Shown: positions 1-9,292 of the stretch, one piece after another | Position numbering within the stretch: the stretch's first letter is position 1 | Layout: every line of letters begins with the position of its first letter | From: Candidatus Accumulibacter aalborgensis | Lineage (GTDB): Bacteria > Pseudomonadota > Gammaproteobacteria > Burkholderiales > Rhodocyclaceae | Length of the DNA: 64,000 bases | Direction of reading: 5' to 3' | NCBI RefSeq assembly: GCF_900089955.1 | Contig: NZ_FLQX01000146.1 | Location: forward strand, 1-64,000 | Position numbers and translations under genes: made by a program | Notes under the pieces: model-generated | Databases searched by the model: none | What the model was told of the DNA's origin: nothing | Seen by the model: the letters and a program-made list of their open reading frames with translations, nothing else

Positions 1-49
1 CCGCTACCGGCTGCCGCCTGATTGAGGGGCGGTGCCGGCGAGCGGGGGG

Positions 50-1297
50 CTAAACGATTACCTCTCGGCAGTATTCAGAGTCCTTGGAATTGTGGGACCA
101 GAAGAGTTGGAAAACGTCGGCAATATCAATTGCCTTTGCTAGGCCTGCTCTCCAGTTCTCACCCGAGCGGAGATTTTCAACGTCGATAAAAGTCTCATTC
201 CCTAAAGCCTTCTGTGCCAAATCGTATGATTCGGCAACTTCACTATCTTGCCTTGAGTACGACACAAAGATTTTTTGATAAAGAGTCGATGTCTGACTGG
301 ATAGCTTTGCCTGAGCAAGAGAATTTCCGCTCATCTTGGGCGATTTCGCCCCGACAATTTCTATTGCACAATTGCGTATCATAGCGATTTCTATCCCAGC
401 TACTTGAATTGAGAGATTAATTACGATCGTCTGTTCGGCTAATTCTTCTTTAGGTTCAAAAGAAAAAAGGAAGCGCTTATAACTCCCGTTCCATTTTTTT
501 GTTAATTCGCTTGGCTCAAAGCAAACATCATCACACTGGGGAACGACTGAAATTGGTGTGTTAAGCGCCAGTGGAACATTATGCTTAGCGCGATTCGGTT
601 TAGAACCTCCATCGCCAAGAGCATTCGAAAGCCCGCTTACATCGTTTTCTATGAGTGCTGTTAGCTTAGGCAAATGAGCATACACAACGAAGAGATAGTC
701 TTTATCACAAACTGCTGTTCGAGGGTAGTATGCAGTGAGTGCGACCGTATCGCCTGCAGTGAGTGCGGAATTTCCGAACCCAGCGCCCCCCATGTCTCGC
801 AATAGCAGTTTTACTCGCCAATTTATCCCTGCTAGCACGCTTGTGCCAATAGGTATATAAGATGCCACAAATCCAAGTGCTGCTCCTGCTACTCCTGCTA
901 CTCCTGCTGCTAGAGCATCACCAAAGGCTGAGCGCGCAATGCCCGCTATGGGGTGATGTTTTATTTTTCCCTCGTCAAGACGCTTTTCGTATAATCTTTG
1001 CAGCAGAATAACCAAACGTCTTCGGTGGACATTTTTCAGAAGAAGAGTGAGACGTTCCCACTCGTGTGGGATAATAGATCTGAGGATGGTCTCTTCTTCA
1101 ACGAATCTACTGGCGATGTCTAGCAACTCATCATCGTCGTAAACATCAGGTGGGAAGCGGGATAGTTGCATGACAAGGTGCGCTAGAGGCTCTCGATAGC
1201 CGCGAGGGTTAAGAAGGCACAGCGATCGGCAAACTGCTATCCTGTCTCTAGCTAAGTCACGATAGGATTCTAGGGAATGGATATTATCGTTACTCAT
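50..1297 (-). CDS. TIR-domain protein with truncated C-terminal TIR
   Basis: A 415-residue protein. It has a helical N-terminal half, a Gly/Ala-rich hydrophobic segment (about residues 128-160) that may insert in a membrane, a middle beta-rich part, and a C-terminal TIR-type start (KIFVSYSRQDSEVAE, about 342 on). TIR domains cleave NAD or act as signalling adaptors, often in anti-phage defence. The glutamate of YCRE (residue 412), in the place of the catalytic Glu of NADase TIRs, is kept, but only about 74 TIR residues remain of the usual 130 or so. Translation past the stop gives no TIR-like sequence. A GGGAG Shine-Dalgarno supports the ATG at 1297. The gene is clearly more AT-rich than its neighbours, which suggests transfer. 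Function is inferred; the truncation may have inactivated it. Confidence 0.75.
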   Translation of the reverse strand: MSNDNIHSLESYRDLARDRIAVCRSLCLLNPRGYREPLAHLVMQLSRFPPDVYDDDELLDIASRFVEEETILRSIIPHEWERLTLLLKNVHRRRLVILLQRLYEKRLDEGKIKHHPIAGIARSAFGDALAAGVAGVAGAALGFVASYIPIGTSVLAGINWRVKLLLRDMGGAGFGNSALTAGDTVALTAYYPRTAVCDKDYLFVVYAHLPKLTALIENDVSGLSNALGDGGSKPNRAKHNVPLALNTPISVVPQCDDVCFEPSELTKKWNGSYKRFLFSFEPKEELAEQTIVINLSIQVAGIEIAMIRNCAIEIVGAKSPKMSGNSLAQAKLSSQTSTLYQKIFVSYSRQDSEVAESYDLAQKALGNETFIDVENLRSGENWRAGLAKAIDIADVFQLFWSHNSKDSEYCREVIV

Positions 1298-1625
1298 CGA
1301 AATAACTCCCTAATCGAGCAACTCTTAGAGCTTAGTTCGCTCGTCAAGTTGGTTATTGCCACAAAGGCGTCACAGGTACTTATCATAGCACCGCGTAGTC
1401 TTACCGCCAGCAATGTCTTATATTCTTGCTAGCAGACGGGTCGTCACTACGGAGAACTCGCGATCATTACCACATCATAGTAGAAGCCTACCGAAACGGC
1501 GCACGCCTTGCTGTTTGCTGGCGCCTGTCATCCTGTGAAATGACCTTTCACCAGGTGAAATGCCGGTCCCCAAAGGTATGCCGGCCATAGAAGGTGATGC
1601 CTAAAAAAGTTTGATTAGTTGGTCC
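1298..1625. other. AT-rich intergenic junction
   Basis: No gene is visible between the TIR gene and the broken comEC. The DNA is AT-richer than the flanking chromosome. It holds a perfect 7-1-7 palindrome, TTTCACCAGGTGAAA, at 1546-1560, with another GTGAAATG copy just upstream. No transposon end was recognised. The promoter of the TIR gene should lie near 1298-1400. Confidence 0.5.
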
Positions 1626-2399
1626 CTAGATAGACATCAGATGCGTCACTCCGGTCTGCCTGAACAAGCGCCATTGGTCGCTGGGAATCGCCTGTTCGTC
1701 ACCGATCGCCAGCGCTGCCAGAATGCCTCCGTAGGGCGCATCGGGCAGGACCTCGAAGAACGATCGGCGTATTCGTTCGCGCCAGCGCTCGATGACATAG
1801 TCAGGCCGCAAAATGAAGTCGTCGAGACGTTCTGCGACAGCGCGCGGACGCACGTAACCCGTCGCCCGCAGGCCGCGCTCGAAGAGCCAGGCCTCGTAGT
1901 CGAAGCCATGCGGGTTGGCGTTGCCGTGCGGACGTTTGAGGCGAACGGTGAAGCGCCAGCGCTCACCCGGACGAAGCGCCAGCTTTTCGCGCCACTCGTC
2001 CTCGAGAACGCCGTGATACCAGGAGAGCATGATTCGTTGCGGCAGTCGCGCGCCAGGCGCGTCGACCGACTCGACGTCAAACTCGAAGCGCTCGCCGCGC
2101 TCGAAGGCATGCGGCAGCACGGCGACCACTCCGACGATCTGCACATCGCGGCCCTCCCACTCGGCTGGCAGGTAGTCTTGCAGGCGATATTCGGCGAGCA
2201 GCACCGCCCACGCCAGGCCGAGCAGTGCGCAGAGCAGCGGCGACGCCACTCGTCCAAGCACGTTCCGATGGCGTCCGGGCCAGAGCAGGAGCGAGAAAGC
2301 CATGGCCAGCAAGCCGGCGACGAGCGGCCACTCCGGTAGCGTCTCCTGCATCTGGATGAAGCCAACGCCAAGGGCGAAGGCAATGATACTGATGCGCAT
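1626..2399 (-). pseudogene. comEC: comEC/rec2 5' fragment (DNA uptake channel), truncated
   Basis: ComEC is the inner-membrane channel for single-stranded DNA in natural transformation, usually about 750-800 residues. These 257 residues match its N-terminal part: two membrane helices, then the DUF4131 OB-like domain with LRPGERWRFTVRLKRPHG and ANPHGFDYEAWLFERG. The frame stops at GVTHLMSI, exactly where the competence domain motif normally continues with SGLHV. The channel and the metallo-beta-lactamase-like domain are missing, so this copy cannot work alone. The missing part may lie left of the window if DNA was inserted here, or may be lost. Confidence 0.85.
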
Positions 2400-2602
2400 G
2401 AGGCATTAGACCTGAAAATCCGGGTCGAGCGCGCATTTCCTTGGGCTGGCGCAAGGTCGACTGTAGATGGTCTCTATTGTCCTGCACGGAGAGCTTGCCG
2501 GCGCTCATGCGCGAGGATTCTTTTGCTACCATGTACGCAGGGGTATCGGCGTGGTGCTCTGCCGACAAAACGACCACGTCCTGTTCAGTGGAAAGCACGA
2601 TC

Positions 2603-4783
2603 ATGATCAACGAATTGGGCCGCTTGTTGGCCGTAAACGACTATCTTCCCCACGGCTATTGCCTCAGTTGGTCGCCGCCGCTGGTGTTGACTTACGTGGT
2701 CAGCGACATCCTTATTTTCCTGGCGTATTTTTCCATGCCCTTGGCCATCGGCCACTTCGCACGGCGGCGCAAGGACTTTCCCTACCGCTGGCTTTTGTGG
2801 CTGTTCGCCGCCTTCATCATGGCCTGCGGTGCAACGCACCTGATGGGCGCTATCGTCCTGTGGCAGCCGATGTATGGCCTGGATGCGCTGCTCAAGGCGC
2901 TTACCGCCGTCATTTCGGTGGTCACCGCCTTCGCCCTTTGGCCCTTGCTGCCGCATGCCCTGAAATTGCCCAGCCCCGATCAGTTGCGGCAAGCCAACCG
3001 GGATTTGCAGAGCGAGATCGCCGAGCGCAGGCTCGTCGAGGAAGCCCTGAGGTTGGCGATGAAGGCGGCGGCGGATAGCGCGCAGGAAGATCGAATGCTG
3101 ATGGCGGCGATCGTCCAATCGTCCGGGGACGCCATCGTCGGTGCGACGCTGGACGGCATGATCACCAGTTGGAACCGCGCCGCCGAGGATATTTTCGGCT
3201 ACCGTGAGGAAGAAATCCTGGGGCACTCGATGCTTCTCCTCGTTCCTCCCGAACATCAGAACGAAGAGGAGCAGATGCTCGCTACGATCCGGCGTGGCGA
3301 ATCGATCAGGGATGTCGAGACGGTGCACGTCGCCAAAGACGGCCGCCGGATCGACGTTTCGCTCACCGTCTCGCCCATTCGGAACAAGGAGGGGCAGATC
3401 ATCGGCGGTTCGCAGATCGCCCGCGACATCACCCGGCGCAACATGGCGGAAGCAACGCTGAAAGAAAGTGAGTCGCTTTTGCGTGCCGTTTTTGACCACG
3501 CCGCCGTCGGTATCGCCCAGGTATCGACCACGGGAAGGTTTCTGCAAATCAATCAGGAGTATTGCCGGATCATCGCTTATTCCCGCGACGAGGCCCTGTC
3601 GCAAGGACTTACTTTTCAGCAGATCACTTTCCCGGAAGATCTGCCGACCGATCTGGAAAACATCAACGCGCTGCTTGACGGCAGCTCCGATCGCTACGCC
3701 CTGGAGAAGCGTTACGTTCGCAAGGATGGCGGCATTGTCTGGGCCAGCCTCTCGGTATATCTGTTGCGCAACGACAGCGGTGCGCCTCTGTACCTGATCA
3801 GCGCCGCACAGGACATCACCCGGCGCAAGCAGGCCGAAACGGAGCGGCGCTCCGCCCTCGAGCAACTGACCCGCAGCAACAGCACACTGATAGCGCTCAA
3901 CGAGAAGCTGGAGCAAACGCAGGGACAACTGCTGCAGTCCGAAAAAATGGCAGCCATCGGCCAGTTGGCCGCCGGCGTTGCGCACGAAATCAACAATCCC
4001 GTCGGCTTTGTCTATTCCAATCTCGGTTCGCTCAAGGAGTACCTGACCGGCCTGCTGCGACTGGTGGATGCCTACCACCGGGCAGCCAAAAGCTGTTCGC
4101 CCGGTGACCCGGTGCTGCAGGAAGCGGACCGTCTGGCGCGTGATTTTGACCTCGACTTCGTGCGTCACGATGCCATCGCGCTGCTCGCCGAGACGAAGGA
4201 TGGCCTGGAGCGGGTCAAGTGCATCGTCCGTGACATGCGTGAATTCTCGCATTCCGATGGAGCGGAGTGGCAGACCGTCGACCTCCACAAGTGCCTCGAC
4301 AGCACCCTGAATATGGTCTGGAACGAGCTGAAATACAGGGTCACCCTGGTCAAAGACTACGGCGATCTGCCTGATATTCACTGCTTGCCCTCGCAGTTGA
4401 GCCAGGTCTTCATGAACCTGCTGATCAACGCCGCTCATGCCATCGGCGAACGAGGGACCATTGCGCTGCGCACTGGCCGTGAGGCCGATACGGTCTGGGT
4501 CGAGGTCGAGGACTCCGGGGTCGGCATCTCGCCTGGCAACCTGGCGCATATTTTCGAGCCTTTCTTTACCACCAAGCCTGTAGGTAGCGGCACTGGCCTT
4601 GGCCTGGCGGTTTCTTACGGGATCATTCGGAAACACCAGGGGCATATCGACGTGCGCAGCGAACTCGGCCAGGGCACCACATTCCGCGTCATCTTGCCGA
4701 TTCACTCGCCGGGACCCGGCGCACCATCAACTGCCGCTGCGCCGATCCTGGCTCATCCGCAGGGGGACCCATCATGTCGATGA
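2603..4783 (+). CDS. Ethylene-receptor-like histidine kinase (EBD-PAS-PAS-HisKA-HATPase)
   Basis: A 726-residue sensor kinase. Its first about 120 residues form three membrane helices that match the ethylene-binding domain of plant ETR1: [15 protein letters not shown], then DFPYRW, then MACGATHL. The ETR1 copper ligands Cys65 and His69 correspond to Cys75 and His79 here. ETR1 Asp25, Tyr32 and Pro36 correspond to Asp35, Tyr42 and Pro46. Two PAS domains follow (about 165-285 and 290-415), then HisKA with the phosphorylated His461 in GVAHEINNP, and an HATPase domain (575-710, [12 protein letters not shown]). There is no receiver, so a separate regulator must exist. ATG 2603 was chosen over an upstream ATG because the homology begins there and a GGAAAG Shine-Dalgarno precedes it. 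The end overlaps the next gene by 10 bp. Ethylene binding is inferred from conserved residues; another copper-linked ligand is possible. Confidence 0.85.
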   Translation: MINELGRLLAVNDYLPHGYCLSWSPPLVLTYVVSDILIFLAYFSMPLAIGHFARRRKDFPYRWLLWLFAAFIMACGATHLMGAIVLWQPMYGLDALLKALTAVISVVTAFALWPLLPHALKLPSPDQLRQANRDLQSEIAERRLVEEALRLAMKAAADSAQEDRMLMAAIVQSSGDAIVGATLDGMITSWNRAAEDIFGYREEEILGHSMLLLVPPEHQNEEEQMLATIRRGESIRDVETVHVAKDGRRIDVSLTVSPIRNKEGQIIGGSQIARDITRRNMAEATLKESESLLRAVFDHAAVGIAQVSTTGRFLQINQEYCRIIAYSRDEALSQGLTFQQITFPEDLPTDLENINALLDGSSDRYALEKRYVRKDGGIVWASLSVYLLRNDSGAPLYLISAAQDITRRKQAETERRSALEQLTRSNSTLIALNEKLEQTQGQLLQSEKMAAIGQLAAGVAHEINNPVGFVYSNLGSLKEYLTGLLRLVDAYHRAAKSCSPGDPVLQEADRLARDFDLDFVRHDAIALLAETKDGLERVKCIVRDMREFSHSDGAEWQTVDLHKCLDSTLNMVWNELKYRVTLVKDYGDLPDIHCLPSQLSQVFMNLLINAAHAIGERGTIALRTGREADTVWVEVEDSGVGISPGNLAHIFEPFFTTKPVGSGTGLGLAVSYGIIRKHQGHIDVRSELGQGTTFRVILPIHSPGPGAPSTAAAPILAHPQGDPSCR

Positions 4784-6546
4784 CTTTGAGAGATTCGCTG
4801 GCCCGCCATACGGTGGCGGAGTTGAAGGACCTGGTGAGCCACCTGCCGGGCGCCGGAAGCGCGGGCCGCAAGGACGAACTGGTTGAACGAATCGTCGGCA
4901 CGCTGCTCGGCCCTGGAGTGCAGGCCATCTGGTCGGCCCTCGACGAGACGCAGAAAGCTGCCGTCGCCGAGGCCGTGCATCACCCGCGCGGTGAGTATTC
5001 GGAGCGATGCTTTCGCGCCAGGTACCTGCGCGTGCCCTCGTTTCAGGTAGCTAGTGCAAAATCGTCCGGCTATTCCGCGAGCAAGAGCTCGGCCCTGGCC
5101 CTGTTCCTTCACTACTCGCCTGATGAATCTTGCTATTGCGTTCCGACCGACCTCCAGGCGCGTCTGCAGGCGTTCGTGTTGCCGCCCGCACCGTTGAGCC
5201 TCCAGAGTTCCGAAACCCTGGCCGAGGACGAAAGCTTGACGATCCGCCTGACCGAGCGTGAAGCCTTGCAGGAAGTGGCGGTGATGTTGCGCACCATCGA
5301 ACAGGCACGTGTTCTGGTCAGCGAGAAGACTTCGACGCCGGGCACCGCCACCCTGCGCTTGCTCAGCGAAAAACTGGCAGGGGGTGACTTTTACCCGTCG
5401 GTCGAGAAGAAGGAGCGATGGGGCCAGGAAATCGGCCCGATCAAGGCCTTTGCCTGGCCGATGTTGCTGCAGGCCGGCGGACTGGCGGTGCGTGTAGGAA
5501 CTCGCCTGGTAATCAGCCCGGCGGGCATCAAGGGCCTGAGCATGCCGTCGGCGGAAGTGCTGCGCGGGCTTTGGCGAAAGTGGCTCAAGACGACCCTGTT
5601 CGACGAATTCAGCCGCGTTGACACGATCAAGGGGCAGAACTCCAAGGGGCGTGTGATGACCGCTGCCGCTCCCCGGCGCGCGCCGATTGAAGAGACTTTG
5701 CGCGACTGCCCGGTCGGCCGCTGGATCACCTTCGACGACTTCTCTCGCTTCATGCGAGCGTCCGATCGGCACTTTGAGGTGACTCACGATACCTGGAAAC
5801 TCTACCTCTGCGAACGCCAGTACGGCAGCCTGGGTTTCAACGGATCGGGCGGCTGGAACATCCTGCAGGAACGCTACCTGCTGGCCGTCCTTTTTGAATA
5901 CGCGGCAACGCTCGGCCTGGTGGATGTGGCTTACCATGATCCCGCCGACGCCAGGAATGACTTCAGCGACCTGTGGGGCACCGACGAGCTGTCCTTTCTG
6001 AGTCGCTACGATGGCCTGACCGCCTTCCGCGTGACGCCCCTCGGCGCTTACCTGCTTGGCCTCGAGGCCGCCTACCGGCCGCTGGCCATCGTCAGCAGCG
6101 TGGCCTTGTCCGTGTCGCCCGACCTGCGGGTAAATGTCGTCGCTGGCGCCCTCGCTGCCGAGGAAGCGCTGCTGCTCGAAAGCTGGGCCGTGGCGGAGCA
6201 CGGAGGCTGGCGGCTGGATCGGGACAAAGCGCTGCTGGCCATGGAGAAAGGCCACGCCATCGCCGAATTGAAGGGCTTTCTGGCAAGCGCTCACGAACTG
6301 CCGCTGCCCGAGTCAGTGGATTCATTCCTCCAGTTCTGCGAGCGTAATGGCCAGGCGCTGAAGACGGTCGGCAGCGCCGTGCTGATCGAGTGCCGCGACA
6401 CCGACATCGCCGATGAAATTGCCGGTCGCCGGGAAACGGGCTCACTGTGTTTGCGCGCTGGGCCAAGAATGCTGGTCGTGCGCAGCGACCAGGTGGACAA
6501 GTTTCGCGAGCGGGTTCGGCTGCTTGGCTTCGGCATGATGTCGTGA
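4774..6546 (+). CDS. SAP-like/helicase-associated (XPB N-terminal-like) protein
   Basis: A 590-residue soluble protein. The N-terminus (TVAELKDLVSHL to DELVERIVGTLLG) resembles a SAP DNA-binding helix-extended-helix. The C-terminal about 150 residues (SPDLRVNVVAG, then LLAMEKGHAIAELKGFLAS, then LPLPESVDSFLQF) resemble the Helicase_C_3 / XPB-Ssl2 N-terminal domain found in helicase-associated proteins. No Walker motifs are visible, so it is not itself a helicase. A strong AGGGGG Shine-Dalgarno lies inside the kinase gene, and the start overlaps the kinase stop by 10 bp, so the two are translationally linked. Whether the kinase controls it is unknown. A role in DNA transactions is inferred from the domains. 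Confidence 0.65.
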   Translation: MSMTLRDSLARHTVAELKDLVSHLPGAGSAGRKDELVERIVGTLLGPGVQAIWSALDETQKAAVAEAVHHPRGEYSERCFRARYLRVPSFQVASAKSSGYSASKSSALALFLHYSPDESCYCVPTDLQARLQAFVLPPAPLSLQSSETLAEDESLTIRLTEREALQEVAVMLRTIEQARVLVSEKTSTPGTATLRLLSEKLAGGDFYPSVEKKERWGQEIGPIKAFAWPMLLQAGGLAVRVGTRLVISPAGIKGLSMPSAEVLRGLWRKWLKTTLFDEFSRVDTIKGQNSKGRVMTAAAPRRAPIEETLRDCPVGRWITFDDFSRFMRASDRHFEVTHDTWKLYLCERQYGSLGFNGSGGWNILQERYLLAVLFEYAATLGLVDVAYHDPADARNDFSDLWGTDELSFLSRYDGLTAFRVTPLGAYLLGLEAAYRPLAIVSSVALSVSPDLRVNVVAGALAAEEALLLESWAVAEHGGWRLDRDKALLAMEKGHAIAELKGFLASAHELPLPESVDSFLQFCERNGQALKTVGSAVLIECRDTDIADEIAGRRETGSLCLRAGPRMLVVRSDQVDKFRERVRLLGFGMMS

Positions 6547-6571
6547 GCGGAGGTGGGCAATACGGGTGCCG

Positions 6572-9049
6572 TCAGTCCTTCGTCTCCTGGCCGAAGCGCT
6601 CCTTCCACATGCGAAAAGCGTCGCGGATCTCGTTTCTGAGGTGTTCATCGTCCCAGGGCTTGTTGAGGTACTTATATACCGCCCCCCTGTTGATCGCGTC
6701 GGTGACGACGCTGATCTCTGAATAGCCTGAAAGGACCAGGCGTACCGTTCTCGGATAGAGGGTCTTGACGCGGGCGAGCAGTTCGACGCCGGTCATCATC
6801 GGCATTCGCTGGTCGGTGAGGATCACCTCGACTTCCTCGCGAGCCAGGATGGCAAATGCAGCCTCGGCGCTGCCGGCGGCGAGCACCCGGTAGCCTTCCC
6901 GACGCAACAGCCGGTTGAGTGCCGAAAGAATGTTGGGTTCGTCGTCGACCAACAGCAGCGTGGGCAGGGCATCGCTCTTTCCGGCGCCGAAGTGGAGGCG
7001 TTGACCGCGGTGGCGCAGGGTGGCGATTTCATCGGCCGGCAGGGGTCGCGAGAAGAAATAACCCTGCATCTCGTCGCAGTCAATGCGGCGCAGGTATTGC
7101 ATTTGTTCCTCGGTCTCGACGCCCTCGGCGAGGGTGACCTTGCCGAGCGTGTGCGACATGGCGACGATGGCCTGCACAATGGCGGCGTTGGTCGGATTGG
7201 TGGTCACGTCGCGGACAAAGGACTGGTCGATCTTGACCACGTCGATGGGAAAGCGCGACAGGTAGGCAAGCGAAGAATAGCCGGTACCGAAATCATCGAG
7301 CGACAGTCGCACGCCAATTTCCTTGAGGCGCTGGCTGGTGCTGGCGGCGACCGCCACATCGTGCATCATCGCTCCTTCGGTGATCTCGATCTCTAGCGCC
7401 CACGCGTCAATCCGGTGCGCGGCAAGTGCATCGCCGACGGTCAGGTGGAGATTGGCGAAGCGGAAATGACGCGCCGAGAGGTTGACGGCGACCTTGATCG
7501 ACGGCAGGCCGGCGTCCAGCCATTGCCGCATCTGGCGGCAGGCCTCGGCAAGGACCCATTCGCCGATGGCGATGATCAAGCCGCTTTCCTCGGCAGCCGG
7601 AATGAAGTGCCCGGGTAGGATGAGACCTTTTTCTGGATGCTGCCAGCGTACCAGCGCCTCGAGACCGATGACGGCTCCTGTCTGCAGGCTGACCTGCGGC
7701 TGGTAATGAAGCAGCAGTTGCTTGCTTGCCACAGCCTGGCGCAACGCTGCGAGCAACTCCTGGCGGCCAGAATCCTCGTTGGCCAGCAGCGCGTTGTAAT
7801 GGGCGACGCTATCGCCACCGGCGCGCTTGGCCATTTGTGTCGCACTGGCGGCGCGCGCCAGGAGCTCACCGGCCTGCTTGCCGTCGTCCGGAAAACACGC
7901 GATGCCGATCGACGAGCTGACCTCAAGCTCATGGTCATCGATGGTGAGGGGCGCGCGAATGGCCGCGAGCAGACGTTCCGAGACATCGAGGCCGTCGTCC
8001 AGCGACGGCGACTCAGGAACGGCGAACAGCAAGCCGAATTCGTCGTTACCGAGTCGGGCGACGATGTCGGCGTCGCGTACGGTGGCGCCAAGCCGACGTC
8101 CGATCTCGATCAGCAGGCGATCGGCGCATACGTGCCCGAGCAGACGGTTGACGTTCGCGAAGTCATCGATGTCGACGTGCACGACGGAGATTCCGGTCCC
8201 TTGATCGTCGGCGAGCAGGGCCAGTCGCGTCAGTTCGTTCATGAAGCCGGCACGGTTATGCAGTCCGGTGAGCGCATCGGTGCTCGTCAAAGCCTCCAGC
8301 CGATCTTCCAGTTCACGCTCTTTCGAGACTTCTTCGGCGATCGAGAAGTAGGAGCTGACGCATCCCTGGTCGTCGACGATCGGGGAGATGGTCATTCTTT
8401 GGCGATAGATCGCGCCGTCCTTGCGCTGATTGGTGAACTCGCCGGTCCACACCGTGCCGGCATGGAGCGCTGCCCACAACTCGCGGTAGGTCGCCTCGGG
8501 TGTCAGCCCGGAACGGAACAGGCGCGGCGAGCTGCCGATGAGATCCTCGGCGGAGTAGCCGCTGATCGCCGATGCTGCCGGATTCGCGAAGACGATCGAC
8601 AGGTGGGCGTCAGTGATGATGATCGACAGCGGGTTGTGCTGCGCGACGTCACGAAAAAGCGCCGCGGCCTTCATGTTCTGGTGCACGCGCGTCACATCGG
8701 CGCCCACCACGCAGATCGGCGCGCGGATGGCATCGCTACCGGCGTGGCGTTCGAGCGACCACGAAATTCGGAACCGTTGGCCGCCGCTCGCGGTTACCGT
8801 CGTCGCGAGGGCGCCGAGGTAGCCGTACGCACCCACCTCACTGACCAGGGCCAGGAACTCCTGCGACTCGGTTGCGTCCAGTTTCAGCAGATCCGCCAGC
8901 GGCCACTGGAAAACCTGATCGAGGCGGTCGTAGCCAAGCAGGCGCAGGCAGAAGGCATTGACATAGCAGACCGCGAGTTGCGCATCGACGCGAATGACCA
9001 GCAGGCCAAGCTCATCGTGGAGCGCTTCGTGTGCGCTTTCGCCGCTCAC
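6572..9049 (-). CDS. PAS-PAS-GGDEF-EAL-REC c-di-GMP protein
   Basis: An 825-residue protein. Its order is two PAS domains (about 1-245), GGDEF (255-415), EAL (430-680) and a C-terminal receiver (690-815). The GGDEF signature is changed to GNDEF, though the RxxD inhibitory site (RDAD, five residues upstream) is kept, so cyclase activity is doubtful. The EAL half keeps EALVRW, DDFGTGYSS, VKIDQSF and AEGVETEEQ, so it is probably an active c-di-GMP phosphodiesterase. The receiver (LLLVDDEPN, LTDQRMPMMTG, NKPWDD) sits at the C-terminus rather than the usual N-terminus. It starts with GTG inside a GTGA overlap with the hemerythrin stub. It is the last gene of a minus-strand signalling operon, convergent with the SAP gene and 25 bp from it. 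Confidence 0.9.
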   Translation of the reverse strand: MSGESAHEALHDELGLLVIRVDAQLAVCYVNAFCLRLLGYDRLDQVFQWPLADLLKLDATESQEFLALVSEVGAYGYLGALATTVTASGGQRFRISWSLERHAGSDAIRAPICVVGADVTRVHQNMKAAALFRDVAQHNPLSIIITDAHLSIVFANPAASAISGYSAEDLIGSSPRLFRSGLTPEATYRELWAALHAGTVWTGEFTNQRKDGAIYRQRMTISPIVDDQGCVSSYFSIAEEVSKERELEDRLEALTSTDALTGLHNRAGFMNELTRLALLADDQGTGISVVHVDIDDFANVNRLLGHVCADRLLIEIGRRLGATVRDADIVARLGNDEFGLLFAVPESPSLDDGLDVSERLLAAIRAPLTIDDHELEVSSSIGIACFPDDGKQAGELLARAASATQMAKRAGGDSVAHYNALLANEDSGRQELLAALRQAVASKQLLLHYQPQVSLQTGAVIGLEALVRWQHPEKGLILPGHFIPAAEESGLIIAIGEWVLAEACRQMRQWLDAGLPSIKVAVNLSARHFRFANLHLTVGDALAAHRIDAWALEIEITEGAMMHDVAVAASTSQRLKEIGVRLSLDDFGTGYSSLAYLSRFPIDVVKIDQSFVRDVTTNPTNAAIVQAIVAMSHTLGKVTLAEGVETEEQMQYLRRIDCDEMQGYFFSRPLPADEIATLRHRGQRLHFGAGKSDALPTLLLVDDEPNILSALNRLLRREGYRVLAAGSAEAAFAILAREEVEVILTDQRMPMMTGVELLARVKTLYPRTVRLVLSGYSEISVVTDAINRGAVYKYLNKPWDDEHLRNEIRDAFRMWKERFGQETKD

Positions 9050-9213
9050 GGGGTACCTCCTGCCTTGCCTGCTGCGGCGTCGGCGCGAAGCGTGGCTTCG
9101 CCGCTGGCGAGCAGCAGCGCGATCGTAGTGCGCAGATCGACGAGTCCCCGATGCTGGCGATCGACGAATTCGATAGCGGTGACGAAGTGTTCACTCCAGG
9201 GCATGAAAGCCAT
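9046..9213 (-). CDS. Truncated bacteriohemerythrin (helix A only)
   Basis: A 55-residue product beginning MAFMPWSEHFVTAIEFVDRQ and then HRGLVDL, the typical first helix of a bacteriohemerythrin (aromatic W, then the D-x-QH iron-ligand motif). Full hemerythrins are about 130 residues and need ligands from all four helices, so this cannot hold a normal di-iron centre. ATG 9213 has an AAGGAA Shine-Dalgarno at good spacing. Its stop overlaps the GTG start of the following gene (GTGA), so translation of the stub probably feeds ribosomes to that gene. It may be a deletion remnant of a once complete sensor. Confidence 0.6.
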   Translation of the reverse strand: MAFMPWSEHFVTAIEFVDRQHRGLVDLRTTIALLLASGEATLRADAAAGKAGGTP

Positions 9214-9292
9214 CTTCCTTGTTCCTTGAACTCCAACAAAAATCAATTGCGCTGCGCCGATGAAGTGCGGCCGTGACCACGTGAGGTCCCGG

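Noticed and set aside
1546-1560. Palindrome TTTCACCAGGTGAAA as mobile-element end or operator
   Set aside because: Perfect, but isolated; no matching copy at the other end of the AT-rich segment and no known regulator.
2585-4705. Long minus-strand open frame opposite the ethylene-type kinase
   Set aside because: Shadow of a GC-rich gene; no domain, no Shine-Dalgarno, while the plus strand codes for clear kinase motifs.
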